A DNA stretch of 64,000 nucleotides. Origin: Halomonas alkalisoli. Lineage in GTDB: Bacteria > Pseudomonadota > Gammaproteobacteria > Pseudomonadales > Halomonadaceae. Positions 7,671-16,231 of this stretch are shown here, one piece after another. The notes beneath the pieces are model-generated. The model was not told the origin of the DNA. It ran no database searches and saw only the letters and a program-made list of their open reading frames with translations. Position numbers and translations under genes: made by a program. Position 1 is the stretch's first letter; each line of letters begins with the position of its first letter. The stretch covers positions 62,001 through 126,000 of the forward strand of contig NZ_JAKCMI010000041.1 in the NCBI RefSeq assembly GCF_021412585.1. The letters run 5' to 3'.

Positions 7671-10198
7671 CACGCGCCCCCCAATAGGGTCGGCATGACC
7701 CAGATGGCCACGAAGAGGGTCCAGTAGACCACCAGGTTGTAGTGCCACAAGCGCAGTACCACGACCGGCTCCAGGGGCATCTCGGCACTGACGAGGCCAT
7801 AGCCGACCCGCAGCCCTTGCAACAGACACAGTATGGCGCCCAGCAGCGCATGGAGCAGCACGTAGATCAGCGCTACCAGCAGCGTGGCGTCGTGTGCACT
7901 CTCGGTGGGCGCCAACTCCGCCTGCCAGATCACAACACCGATCAGCGCCGATTGCAGCGCCCCGAGCACACCGGTCAGGTACATACCACCGCCGAGCCCC
8001 GCATCGTTGCGTCGGCGCAAACGCCGCACCCGCCCGGCCAGCACGAACGTCCCGAGGGTCAGGGCCGCGCCCGCCAATACCAGCAGCGGCATCGAAAGCG
8101 GCGACGTTTCCGGCATCTGCCACTCCGGCGCCACCGTCCACAGGTAGAACCAACCGAACAGCAGTGAGAGATAGAGCGAGCCGTTGGCCAGGTGAGAGAC
8201 CGACATGGTCCATACGCCCGGCCCATTCATGGTGCGATAGTGCAACGGCGGCTCGGTGGGCTCCAACGAGGCCTCGGGAGCCATCTTGGGATGCGCGCCG
8301 TTTTCCCAGGACCAGCGCAGCAGCAGCACGACAGCCACCAGGGCAGCGACGGCCCCTACCCAGTAGACGCGCACCAGCAGGCTGACACACACCGCGGCCA
8401 GGGCCAGGGCGGAGAACAACGGCCACCAGGAGTTGCTCGGCAGGTGGACGGTCTCGCGCAGCTTGCCGGTCAGGGCATCGCTGCCCCAGGTCTCCCGCCG
8501 GCCGTGCTGGATGTTGGCCAGGCCATGCCTGCCCTCGTAGATGGTGCGTGAGAGTTCGGGGTTCTCCCACAGCGGGTGGCGCGTCTCGACCTCGGGCAGG
8601 CTGACGAAGTTGTAGGCCGTGGGCGGCTTGGGCATGGCCCACTCCAGGGTATCGGCGCCCCAGGGATTCTGCGGCGCCTTCTTGCCGAAGCGAAAGTGGA
8701 GCGCAATATCGAGGATCAGGAGTGCCACGCCGATGGACATCATGAACCCGCCGACGGAGGAGATCAGGTTGTAGAGGTCCCAGCCCATGGCCGTATCGTA
8801 GGTGAAGACTCGCCGACGCATGCCCAACAGCCCGGTCCAGTGCATGACCAGGAAAGTGACATTGAAACCGAGGAAGATCAGCCAGAAGCTCCACTTGCCC
8901 AGCCGCTCCGAAGGCATGCGCCCCGACACCTGGGGCAGCCAGTAGTAGAGGCCGGCCATCAGCGGAAAGAGCATGCCGCCCACCAGCACGTAGTGCATGT
9001 GGGCCACCACGAAATGCGTATCGTGGACCTGCCAGTTGAAGGGCACCAGGGCCAGCATCACACCGGTCAGCCCACCCAGCACGAAGATCACCAGGAAGCC
9101 GACGATCCATAGCATCGGCAGCGTCATTCTCGGCCTGCCCAGCCACAGCGTCGAGAGCCAGACGAATATCTGGATGGCGGTGGGGATCGCCACCAGCATG
9201 CTCGCCGCCGAAAAGAACGCCAGCGCCAGCTGCGGGATGCCCAGGGTGAACATGTGGTGTACCCACAGCCCGAAGCTGACGAAGCCCATGATGACGATGG
9301 CCGCCACCACCCAGCCGTAACCAACGATGGGGCGCCCGGCGAAGACCGGGATCAGCGTCGAGACGATACCCGCCCCGGGCAGGAAGATGATATAGACCTC
9401 GGGATGGCCGAACAGCCAGAACAGGTGCGCCCAGAGCACCGGGTCGCCCCCGCCGGCCACATCGAAGAAGGGCATCCCGGTGGCGCGCTCCAGCTCGAGC
9501 AGGATGCTGCCGAGAATCAGCGGCGGGAAGCCGACCACGATCATCAGTGCCATGGCCAGGATGTACCAGGCAAACAGCGGCATCTTGTGCAGCGCCATGC
9601 CCTGGGTGCGGGTGCGCAATATCGATACCACCAGCTCCACCCCGGCGGAGAGCGCCGATATCTCGACGAAGGTGATCCCCAGCAGCCAGAAATCCGACCC
9701 GGGCCCCGGCGCATACTCACCGCTGCTCAGGGGGGTATACATGAACCAGCCGCTGGCCGGCGCCATCTCCAGCACCAGGCTGGAGGCGAGAATGAGGCCG
9801 CCGAACAGGTAGCAGAAATAGCCGAAGGCGGTCAGTCGCGGGCAGACCAGGTCGCGGGCGCCGATCATCTTGGGGATCATGTAGATCGCCAGTCCCTCGA
9901 GGATGGGGATGGCGAACAGGAACATCATCACCGTGCCGTGCATGGTGAAGACCTGGTTGTAGATCTCCGGCGACATGAAGTCGTTGTCGGGGAAGGCCAG
10001 CTGGGTGCGGATCAGCATCGCCAGCAGGCCGCCGATCAGGAAGAAGATCGCCCCGGTGACCATGAAGCGCAGCCCGATGCTGGTATGGTTCACCACGGTC
10101 AGGGCCCGCAGGCCTTTGGGATTGCCCCAGACCTCGTCCATTCCCTTGTGCAACCGCTGGATCTCAGGCGTCAGCGTCGCATCCTTGATATCGCTCAT
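7670..10198 (-). CDS. Cytochrome c oxidase subunit I/III fusion
   Basis: 842 residues. Residues 1 to about 530 are subunit I: they include the CuB/haem a3 region LFWLFGHPEVYIIFLPGAG, with His-Pro-Glu-Val-Tyr supplying the cross-linked His-Tyr pair, HH in WVHHMF, and the HDTHFVVAHMHYV haem-ligand segment. After a cytoplasmic linker, about 600-842 is a subunit III-like helical bundle (HYRTMNGPGVWTMSVSHLANGSLY onward). Fused CtaD-CtaE proteins are known in some caa3 and ba3-like oxidases. It lies directly downstream of the CuA/cytochrome c subunit II gene with a 4-base overlap. It should catalyse O2 reduction to water with proton pumping in the inner membrane. Confidence 0.92.
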   Translation of the reverse strand: MSDIKDATLTPEIQRLHKGMDEVWGNPKGLRALTVVNHTSIGLRFMVTGAIFFLIGGLLAMLIRTQLAFPDNDFMSPEIYNQVFTMHGTVMMFLFAIPILEGLAIYMIPKMIGARDLVCPRLTAFGYFCYLFGGLILASSLVLEMAPASGWFMYTPLSSGEYAPGPGSDFWLLGITFVEISALSAGVELVVSILRTRTQGMALHKMPLFAWYILAMALMIVVGFPPLILGSILLELERATGMPFFDVAGGGDPVLWAHLFWLFGHPEVYIIFLPGAGIVSTLIPVFAGRPIVGYGWVVAAIVIMGFVSFGLWVHHMFTLGIPQLALAFFSAASMLVAIPTAIQIFVWLSTLWLGRPRMTLPMLWIVGFLVIFVLGGLTGVMLALVPFNWQVHDTHFVVAHMHYVLVGGMLFPLMAGLYYWLPQVSGRMPSERLGKWSFWLIFLGFNVTFLVMHWTGLLGMRRRVFTYDTAMGWDLYNLISSVGGFMMSIGVALLILDIALHFRFGKKAPQNPWGADTLEWAMPKPPTAYNFVSLPEVETRHPLWENPELSRTIYEGRHGLANIQHGRRETWGSDALTGKLRETVHLPSNSWWPLFSALALAAVCVSLLVRVYWVGAVAALVAVVLLLRWSWENGAHPKMAPEASLEPTEPPLHYRTMNGPGVWTMSVSHLANGSLYLSLLFGWFYLWTVAPEWQMPETSPLSMPLLVLAGAALTLGTFVLAGRVRRLRRRNDAGLGGGMYLTGVLGALQSALIGVVIWQAELAPTESAHDATLLVALIYVLLHALLGAILCLLQGLRVGYGLVSAEMPLEPVVVLRLWHYNLVVYWTLFVAIWVMPTLLGGA

Positions 10199-11190
10199 GG
10201 GTCCATTGCCTCCAGCCAGGCGCCGATCTCCTGCAGTGTCTCGGTATCGACATGGTTATGAGGCGGCATGCGGTTGCCGGGTTTAAGCGTCTGATGGTGC
10301 TGCAGCCAGTAGGCGATGGCGCCCTCCTCCATGGGCAGCACACCGGCACCCAGGGTGGGGCGGGAACCGATGTCGGTCAGGTCGGGCCCGACGATATCGT
10401 GAGTCACGTCATCGACGATGAGTGCCTCGGGGAACCCTGCGACCGTGTGGCAGGCCGCGCAGTGCTCTCCGAAGGCGCGAACCGCATCGCCTTCGTCACC
10501 GATCGGCTCGGGCGGCACACGCCGCTCCGCCAGCCAGGCATCGTAATCGTCTCGCTCCATTGCCTCGACGTGGAGCAGCATCCCCGTATGCTGGGCACCG
10601 CAGAATTCCGCGCACTGGGCGCCGAAGACGCCGGGCTCATCGGCTTCGAGGCGGATGGTGGTATAGCGCCCCGGCACCATGTCACGCTTGCCACCGAGAC
10701 GAGGGATCCAGAAGGCGTGGATGACGTCAGCGCTGGTCAGGCGAAAATCGACGGGCTCGCCGGCCGGCATCACCAGCCGGTTGGCGGTGACCACGTCGCC
10801 CTCGCCGTTCTCTCCGGGATAGCGCACCTCCCACCACCACTGGTGGCCGACCACCTCGATGAGCTCGGCTTCACCCACCGGCAGCGGCAAGGGCAGCATG
10901 CCGCGGCCGGTGGGGGCGGCAAAGAGCAGTAGTGCAACGATACTGACCACCGGCAGCAGGACGCCACCACCAATGACCCAGCGCAGCATGATCCGCTGCT
11001 CCTCCCGCGGCGTTCGCTTCGGCTGCTCGCGGCGGCGGAAGGTGTAGAGCCACAGCGTGAAGAGGACCAGCGCAACGACGATACTGACCCCCAGCATGGC
11101 CCACCAGACCCAGAACTGAGCGCTTGCCGCCGGCCCGGCCGGATCGAGGATCGACATCTCCCCGGCGCAGCCGGCCAACGCGCCCGCCAT
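10195..11190 (-). CDS. coxB: Cytochrome c oxidase subunit II with C-terminal cytochrome c domain (caa3 type)
   Basis: About 331 residues from the ATG at 11190. Two membrane helices are followed by a cupredoxin domain with the CuA site CAEFCGAQHTGM (Cys-x3-Cys-x3-His-x2-Met) and a C-terminal cytochrome c domain with haem motif CAACH and axial Met in NRMPPH. The start is uncertain. A lipobox-like LAGC lies only eight residues after this ATG, too close for a normal signal peptide. The same frame continues upstream with a basic and then hydrophobic stretch (RRRVNRTGRLSWWAVPM), yet offers only a GTG at 11196 and no other common start. The true N-terminus may begin at a rare codon. The protein delivers electrons from cytochrome c to subunit I. 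Confidence 0.85.
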   Translation of the reverse strand: MAGALAGCAGEMSILDPAGPAASAQFWVWWAMLGVSIVVALVLFTLWLYTFRRREQPKRTPREEQRIMLRWVIGGGVLLPVVSIVALLLFAAPTGRGMLPLPLPVGEAELIEVVGHQWWWEVRYPGENGEGDVVTANRLVMPAGEPVDFRLTSADVIHAFWIPRLGGKRDMVPGRYTTIRLEADEPGVFGAQCAEFCGAQHTGMLLHVEAMERDDYDAWLAERRVPPEPIGDEGDAVRAFGEHCAACHTVAGFPEALIVDDVTHDIVGPDLTDIGSRPTLGAGVLPMEEGAIAYWLQHHQTLKPGNRMPPHNHVDTETLQEIGAWLEAMDP

Positions 11191-11292
11191 CGGCACCGCC
11201 CACCAGGAGAGTCGGCCTGTGCGGTTGACCCGGCGGCGCCCAGGGCGTTGAATGCGGAAAAGAGAACTGTATCGATCGCAAAGGACGCGAAC

Positions 11293-11757
11293 ATGGCTGA
11301 CCAACCGAAACGTTCGATCAGGAGCCGCGCCGCCATCGCCGGGCACCCCCTCCACCCGGTCATGATCCACTTCCCCATCGCCTGCCTGATGCTGCTCGTT
11401 GCCAGCGATGCCGCCTTCCTCTATACCGCAGAACCGTTCTGGGCTCGTGTCAGCCTGTGGCTGGCCGGGGTCGGGGCGTTGGGCGGCTGGGTCGCCAGCG
11501 CTGCCGGCCTGATCGACCTGGTCACGGTGAAGCGCATACGCCAGATGGTACTCGGCTGGTGCCATGCCATCCTGGCGGTGATGATGTTGTCGCTGGCTTC
11601 CCTCAACTGGCTGTGGCGCTTCAAGGACCCCGTCGACCTGCTCCCCTGGGCCGTTGCCCTGACATTGATGACGGCGGCCCTGATCGCCCTGGCCGGCATT
11701 CTCGGCGGCATGCTCGTCTACGACGAGGCGGTGGGCGTCGACATCGACGACAAATGA
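11293..11757 (+). CDS. DUF2231 domain membrane protein
   Basis: 154 residues from the ATG at 11293, preferred over an upstream in-frame ATG (11248) because AAAGGA lies at 11280-11285. It has the DUF2231 signature GHPLHPVMIHFPIACL near the N-terminus and four membrane helices. DUF2231 proteins are found near haem, copper and respiratory genes; their biochemical role is not established. It is divergent from coxB with about 100 bases between the two starts, so the two may share a control region. Confidence 0.8.
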   Translation: MADQPKRSIRSRAAIAGHPLHPVMIHFPIACLMLLVASDAAFLYTAEPFWARVSLWLAGVGALGGWVASAAGLIDLVTVKRIRQMVLGWCHAILAVMMLSLASLNWLWRFKDPVDLLPWAVALTLMTAALIALAGILGGMLVYDEAVGVDIDDK

Positions 11758-11808
11758 CGCAGACCGTGCATGGATCGAGTGGCGCATCGTGACTCTCCTT
11801 GTCATGCC

Positions 11809-12228
11809 TCAGCCAAAGGGTTTGCTCAGCACCAGGATCAGTACGGCAAGCATCAGTGATGCCGCCACGGCAGCAACCAGCGCGCTCGCCGGGATCATGC
11901 CCCGCAGGCGCGCCTGCTCCAGGCGCACGATCAGCCCACCACACAGGACATGACAGAACACCATGCCCGTCACCGCCGCCAGCTTGAGCACCAGCCACCC
12001 CCCGGTGAGCTGCCCGACAATGAACAGCAGGGTCCCGCTCATGATCGCCACAAGGGCGAATGGCGTTGCAACATGGGTGAAGAGGAAACGCAGAATGACC
12101 GGCGCGGGAGCACGGAAGGACGAGACGCCCCGCGACATGGCGCTGCCAAGCAGCAGAGCCGGCAGGTAAAGCAGCGCGCCACACCAGCAGAGCAGGCTGG
12201 CGATATGCAGGATCTTTATCCACGGCAT
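11809..12228 (-). CDS. CopD-like integral membrane protein
   Basis: 139 residues with four helices. The N-terminal pattern KILHIASLLCWCGALLYLPALL with a conserved His in helix 1 and a second His in FTHVATPFAL resembles the CopD/HemJ-like four-helix family that binds copper or haem. Its location next to a haem-copper oxidase supports a metal or haem handling role. That role is an inference from family and context; a HemJ-type protoporphyrinogen oxidase is the main alternative. Confidence 0.65.
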   Translation of the reverse strand: MPWIKILHIASLLCWCGALLYLPALLLGSAMSRGVSSFRAPAPVILRFLFTHVATPFALVAIMSGTLLFIVGQLTGGWLVLKLAAVTGMVFCHVLCGGLIVRLEQARLRGMIPASALVAAVAASLMLAVLILVLSKPFG

Positions 12229-12263
12229 GACAGCGTCCTTGCAGTTGCAGTGTCTCCCTCACC

Positions 12264-12758
12264 CTACCTAGGGTGGGGGAGGGATTCCACCATTGCCGAG
12301 TGCTCCATGGATAACAACGAGTCCTTGAGTGCCTGTCCCCCGCTGTAGCTGCCTAGCCCGTCGGCTGCCACGACCCTGTGGCAGGGAATGAGCAGCGGGA
12401 CGGGATTGGCAAGCGCCGCCGCCGACACGGCCCGCGCCGCCCCCTCGTGGCCCAGCCGATGAGCCAGCTCGCCGTAGGTGCGGGTTTCGCCGTAGGGAAT
12501 GCGCAGCAGCGCCGACCAGACATCCCGCTGGAAGTCGCTGCCCCCCGGCGCCAGGGAGAGGCTGAAGCTGCGCCGGCGGCCGGCCAGATACCCCTCGACC
12601 TGTTCACGGGCTTCTGCCAGTGCCGCGTCATCCCGGCGCGCCTCAGCCGGATCCGGTTCGTCGTCGGCCGCCACGACCAGGCGGCTGACCTGCTGCTGCT
12701 CGTCGGCTTCAATCAGAATGTCGCCCATGGGCGAAGCAAATCGGGTAAAGATCGGCAT
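12264..12758 (-). CDS. ogt: Methylated-DNA--protein-cysteine S-methyltransferase
   Basis: 164 residues, the usual length for Ogt. The suicide motif is LIPCHRVV with the acceptor Cys126, preceded by the winged-helix segment PYGETRTYGELAHRLG and the AARAVSAAALANP helix that includes the Arg finger; GSYSGG follows as the active-site loop. It transfers O6-alkyl groups from guanine (and O4 from thymine) to itself. A 12-bp palindrome (CCCTAGGTAGGG) straddles its stop codon. Confidence 0.95.
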   Translation of the reverse strand: MPIFTRFASPMGDILIEADEQQQVSRLVVAADDEPDPAEARRDDAALAEAREQVEGYLAGRRRSFSLSLAPGGSDFQRDVWSALLRIPYGETRTYGELAHRLGHEGAARAVSAAALANPVPLLIPCHRVVAADGLGSYSGGQALKDSLLSMEHSAMVESLPHPR

Positions 12759-12950
12759 GGCATCCCCTCCGTCGGTTCAAGAAAGTCATCCTGACTGTAT
12801 GATCATAGCGAACTCGGCGGGCCCAATCCTGTCGCACACTAGGTGGGCGGACGCATGGTCCGCCCATTGGTCGAGGCTACGAGATGCCCGGCAAAGGGCT
12901 ATCATTGCCAGACACCGATAACTTCAGGACCGTGACGAAAAGGAGAACCC

Positions 12951-13265
12951 ATGGCCAATCAGAGCCGCCGTGACTTCATGCGCAACAGCTTGCTCGGTGT
13001 AGCCGCCCTGCCTCTGGGGGCCGGTATCCTGTCGAAACAGGCCTTTGCCCAGACGCTGCCTCGGCTGGACCCCAACGACGAACAGGCCCAGGCGCTGAAC
13101 TACGTCGAAGTGGCCGAAGACGCCAGCGATCATCCTGCCTTCGAGGCGGGTGAGTACTGCGACAACTGCATGTTCTTTGATTCGGGGACAGAAGGGTGTC
13201 AGCTGTTTCCGCAGAACAGTGTTGAACCTCGAGGCTGGTGCCAGTCCTGGGCACCGATGGATTGA
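12951..13265 (+). CDS. High-potential iron-sulfur protein (HiPIP), Tat-exported
   Basis: 104 residues. The twin-arginine signal SRRDFMRNS with a hydrophobic core ends near AFAQ (about residue 34). The mature part has the four HiPIP cluster ligands Cys70, Cys73, Cys83 and Cys97 (the Cys-x2-Cys ... Gly-Cys ... Gly-Trp-Cys pattern). An AGGAGA ribosome-binding site precedes the ATG. HiPIPs are small periplasmic [4Fe-4S] electron carriers, able to donate electrons to terminal oxidases in halophilic and purple bacteria. The nearby caa3-type oxidase is a plausible partner (inference). Confidence 0.95.
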   Translation: MANQSRRDFMRNSLLGVAALPLGAGILSKQAFAQTLPRLDPNDEQAQALNYVEVAEDASDHPAFEAGEYCDNCMFFDSGTEGCQLFPQNSVEPRGWCQSWAPMD

Positions 13266-13286
13266 GCCGCTGGCTCGATGCTGGAC

Positions 13287-13318
13287 AACAGGCGCCTGTT
13301 CGGGCGCCTGTTCTTGTT
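13287..13318 (+). terminator. Probable terminator after HiPIP gene
   Basis: A perfect 10-bp stem AACAGGCGCC / GGCGCCTGTT (13287-13296 and 13303-13312) with a 6-base loop is followed by a weak T-rich stretch (CTTGTT). The stem is strong, but the T-run is imperfect. Confidence 0.55.
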
Positions 13319-13355
13319 GGAGTTCGCCGACCCGCCTGCCTGCCAACCGTCTCCT

Positions 13356-14909
13356 TCACTTCGCCTCCTCGTCCGGTAGCGGCCATTGCAGGCTCCGCCC
13401 CACGGAATCGTCATCCATGATGGACTCCAGCCTCACGGGGAATCCCCACAGCTGATACAGGTGGCGCAGCACCGGATAGACGCTGCGTCCCAGGGGGCGG
13501 CGGCTGTCCTGCACATGATGCAGCGTCAAGGAGCGGTCGCCGCGGATATTGGCAGCATGGACCTGTATGTTGGGCTCGCGAACCGACAGCGCATATTGGG
13601 TGGCCAGGGCGTCCCTGACGCGCCGATAGCCCCGCTCATCGTGTATCGCCGTCACTTCCAGCATTTCGTCCTGGTCGTCATCCACGATGGTGAAGAGCTT
13701 CAGGTCACGGATCACCTTGGGTGAGAGGAACTGCTGGATGAAGGATTCGTCCTTGAAGTTGCGCATGGCGAAATGCACCGTTTCCAGCCAATCCCCACCC
13801 GCCGTATCGGGAAACCACTCGCGATCCTCGTCGGTGGGGGCTTCGCACATGCGCTTGATGTCGCTGAACATGGCAAACCCCAGTGCATAGGGGTTGATGC
13901 CACTGTAGTACGGACTGTCGAAGTCCGGCTGATTGACCACCGCCGTGTGCGACTGCAGGAATTCGAGAATCAGGCCTTCATCGACCAGCCCATCGTCGTA
14001 GAGGCGGTTCATCAGGGTATAGTGCCAGAATGATGCCCAGCCCTCGTTCATTACCTGGGTCTGCCGCTGGGGATAGAAGTACTGGGCCAGCTTGCGCACG
14101 ATGCGCACGATTTCGCGCTGCCAGGGGGCCAGCAGCGGCGCGTTCTTCTCGATGAAATAGAGCAGGTTTTCCTGAGGCTCCGGTGGATAGCGCCCGCCTT
14201 CGCGCAGGCCCAGCGGGTCTTCGCCATCGCTCAGGGAGCCGGGCAGGGCATCGTCTAGCGGACGATCGGGAATGGTTCGCCACAGCATGTTGACCTGGGC
14301 CTGCAGGTACGCCTCGCGTTCAGTCTGACGCCTGGCCTCCTCTTCGGCAGAAATCGGTGAAGGGCGCTTGTAGCGATCGACACCATAGTTCTGCAGCGCA
14401 TGGCAGGCGTCCAGCAGTTGCTCCACTGCCGTCACGCCGTGGCGCTGCTCGCAGTCGGCCACGTACTTGCGGGCGAAGACCAGGTAATCGACGATCGAGC
14501 TGGCGTCCGTCCAGGCCCGGAACAGGTAGTTGCCCTTGAAGAAGGAGTTGTGGCCGTAGCAGGCGTGGGCCATGACCAGCACCTGCATCATCAGGGTATT
14601 CTCCTCCATCAGGTAGGCGATGCAGGGATCGGAGTTGATCACCAGCTCATAGGCCAGCCCCATCTGGCCGCGCCGATAGGCCTGTTCCACCGCCAGGAAC
14701 TGCTTGCCGAACGACCAGTGATGGTAGCCCACCGGCATACCCACGCTGGCATAGGCATCCATCATCTGTTCCGTGGTGATGATCTCGATCTGATTGGGAT
14801 AGGTATCCAGGCGATACTCATCGGCCAGACACGCCAGCTCCCGCTCATAGGCTTCCAACACCTCGAAATTCCAGTCGGAGCCGGTAGCAATGGGCTTGCG
14901 TCGGGTCAT
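13356..14909 (-). CDS. spoVR: SpoVR family protein
   Basis: 517 residues from the ATG at 14909, which has an AGGAGG ribosome-binding site; a longer frame start lacks one. Family landmarks include NQIEIITTEQMMDAY, the MPVGYHHWSFGKQF block, VMAHACYGHNSFFK and MNEGWASFWHY, with His/Glu residues suggestive of a metal site. Length is typical (about 510). The family was named after a Bacillus spore cortex gene but is widespread in non-sporulating bacteria, where it sits with yeaG and yeaH as here. The biochemical activity is unknown; the operon is stress-induced and sigma-S dependent in E. coli. Confidence 0.93.
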   Translation of the reverse strand: MTRRKPIATGSDWNFEVLEAYERELACLADEYRLDTYPNQIEIITTEQMMDAYASVGMPVGYHHWSFGKQFLAVEQAYRRGQMGLAYELVINSDPCIAYLMEENTLMMQVLVMAHACYGHNSFFKGNYLFRAWTDASSIVDYLVFARKYVADCEQRHGVTAVEQLLDACHALQNYGVDRYKRPSPISAEEEARRQTEREAYLQAQVNMLWRTIPDRPLDDALPGSLSDGEDPLGLREGGRYPPEPQENLLYFIEKNAPLLAPWQREIVRIVRKLAQYFYPQRQTQVMNEGWASFWHYTLMNRLYDDGLVDEGLILEFLQSHTAVVNQPDFDSPYYSGINPYALGFAMFSDIKRMCEAPTDEDREWFPDTAGGDWLETVHFAMRNFKDESFIQQFLSPKVIRDLKLFTIVDDDQDEMLEVTAIHDERGYRRVRDALATQYALSVREPNIQVHAANIRGDRSLTLHHVQDSRRPLGRSVYPVLRHLYQLWGFPVRLESIMDDDSVGRSLQWPLPDEEAK

Positions 14910-14926
14910 GGTGCCTCCTGTCCGCA

Positions 14927-16207
14927 TCAGTGGGCGGAGCGGCGCTTGAACAGCTCACGGAAAACCGGGTAGATATCGCCGGCCTCTACGATCTGGCGCA
15001 TGGCAAAACGGTCGGGAAACTCGTCGGCCACCGTCTCGTACTCTTCCCATAGCGCCTGGTGGGCATGGGGCGTGATTTCCACGTAGGTGTAGTACTGCAA
15101 CCGTGGCATGAGGGACTTCATCAGCTGCTCCCGACAGGTGATGGAGTCGTCGTCCCAGTTGTCACCATCCGAGGCCTGGGCCACGTAGAGGTTCCACTGC
15201 CCGGGGGGGTAGCGCTTGGTGATGATCTCGTCGACCAGGGTCAGGGCACTGGAGACGATGGTGCCGCCGGTCTCCCGGGAGTAGAAGAACTCCTCCTCGT
15301 CGACCTCCTTGGCGGCGGTATGGTGGCGCACGAAGACCAGCTCGACCTTCTCGTAGTTGCGCTCCAGGAACAGGTAGAGCAGCAGGAAGAAGCGCTTGGC
15401 GATATCCTTGTGGGCCTGGGTCATGGAGCCCGAGACATCCATGACGCAGAACATCACCGCCTTGCTCGACGGCTGGGGCTGATTGATCAGGTTGTTGTAT
15501 CGCAGGTCGTAGGTATCGATGAACGGCACCGCCTCCAGGCGCTTCTCCAGGCGCTCGATCTCGGCCTTGAGCTCGGCGATGCGCGCCGGGTTGCGCAATA
15601 CCGGGTCCTTGCCCTCCTCCATATCAAGCGCTTCGCGAGCTTCACGCAGCGCCCGTCGAATGGGCGCACGCATGGCAATCCGCCGCGCGTAGGCCTCACG
15701 CATGGAACGCACGATATTCATGCGTGCCGGCACGCCATCTCGGGACACCCCCGCTCGCACCGGCCGCACCTCGTCGAGATCCACCAGCGCCTTGCGCTCC
15801 AGATGCGGCAATTCCAAGCCGTCGAAGACGAAGTCAAGGAACTCCTCTCGACTCAAGGTGAAGGCGAATTCATCCATGCCTTCGCCCTGGTTTGAGGCCC
15901 CGCCTTCACCCGCCCCGCCTGCGCCCCCCCCGCCGGGGCGGCGCAGGCGGTCGCCTTCGACGAACTCCTTGTTACCGGGGCTGACGATGGTCCGCTTGCC
16001 GCCCGGGCCGTGCTGAAATACCGGTTCGGAGATGTCGCGAGCCGGAATCGACACCTTCTCGCCGCGCTCCATATCGGTGATCGAGCGGCGATTGACCGCC
16101 TCCTCCACCGAACGCTTGATATGCGTCCGGTAGCGGTCGAGAAAACGCTGCCGATTGACAGCACTCTTGTGCTTGGCATTGGCGCGTCGATCGATGAAAT
16201 AGGTCAT
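14927..16207 (-). CDS. yeaH: YeaH/YhbH family protein (DUF444, VWA-like)
   Basis: 426 residues, nearly the length of E. coli YeaH (427). The N-terminal third is basic and polar (FIDRRANAKHKSAVNRQRF), with a glycine-rich linker near residues 90-110. The C-terminal half is a VWA-like fold with MIDAS sequence MDVSGSMTQ and a conserved FVRHHTAAKEVDEEEFFY block. It lies between yeaG and spoVR with short gaps. It is thought to work with the YeaG kinase in stationary-phase and nutrient-stress responses; the molecular function is not known. Confidence 0.93.
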   Translation of the reverse strand: MTYFIDRRANAKHKSAVNRQRFLDRYRTHIKRSVEEAVNRRSITDMERGEKVSIPARDISEPVFQHGPGGKRTIVSPGNKEFVEGDRLRRPGGGGAGGAGEGGASNQGEGMDEFAFTLSREEFLDFVFDGLELPHLERKALVDLDEVRPVRAGVSRDGVPARMNIVRSMREAYARRIAMRAPIRRALREAREALDMEEGKDPVLRNPARIAELKAEIERLEKRLEAVPFIDTYDLRYNNLINQPQPSSKAVMFCVMDVSGSMTQAHKDIAKRFFLLLYLFLERNYEKVELVFVRHHTAAKEVDEEEFFYSRETGGTIVSSALTLVDEIITKRYPPGQWNLYVAQASDGDNWDDDSITCREQLMKSLMPRLQYYTYVEITPHAHQALWEEYETVADEFPDRFAMRQIVEAGDIYPVFRELFKRRSAH

Positions 16208-16231
16208 GGTGACCTCCCAGGCCAGCGCCGG

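Noticed and set aside
9254..10261. 335-codon plus-strand frame opposite oxidase subunit I
   Set aside because: Composition is His/Gln/Arg rich and the opposite strand encodes a certain cytochrome oxidase.
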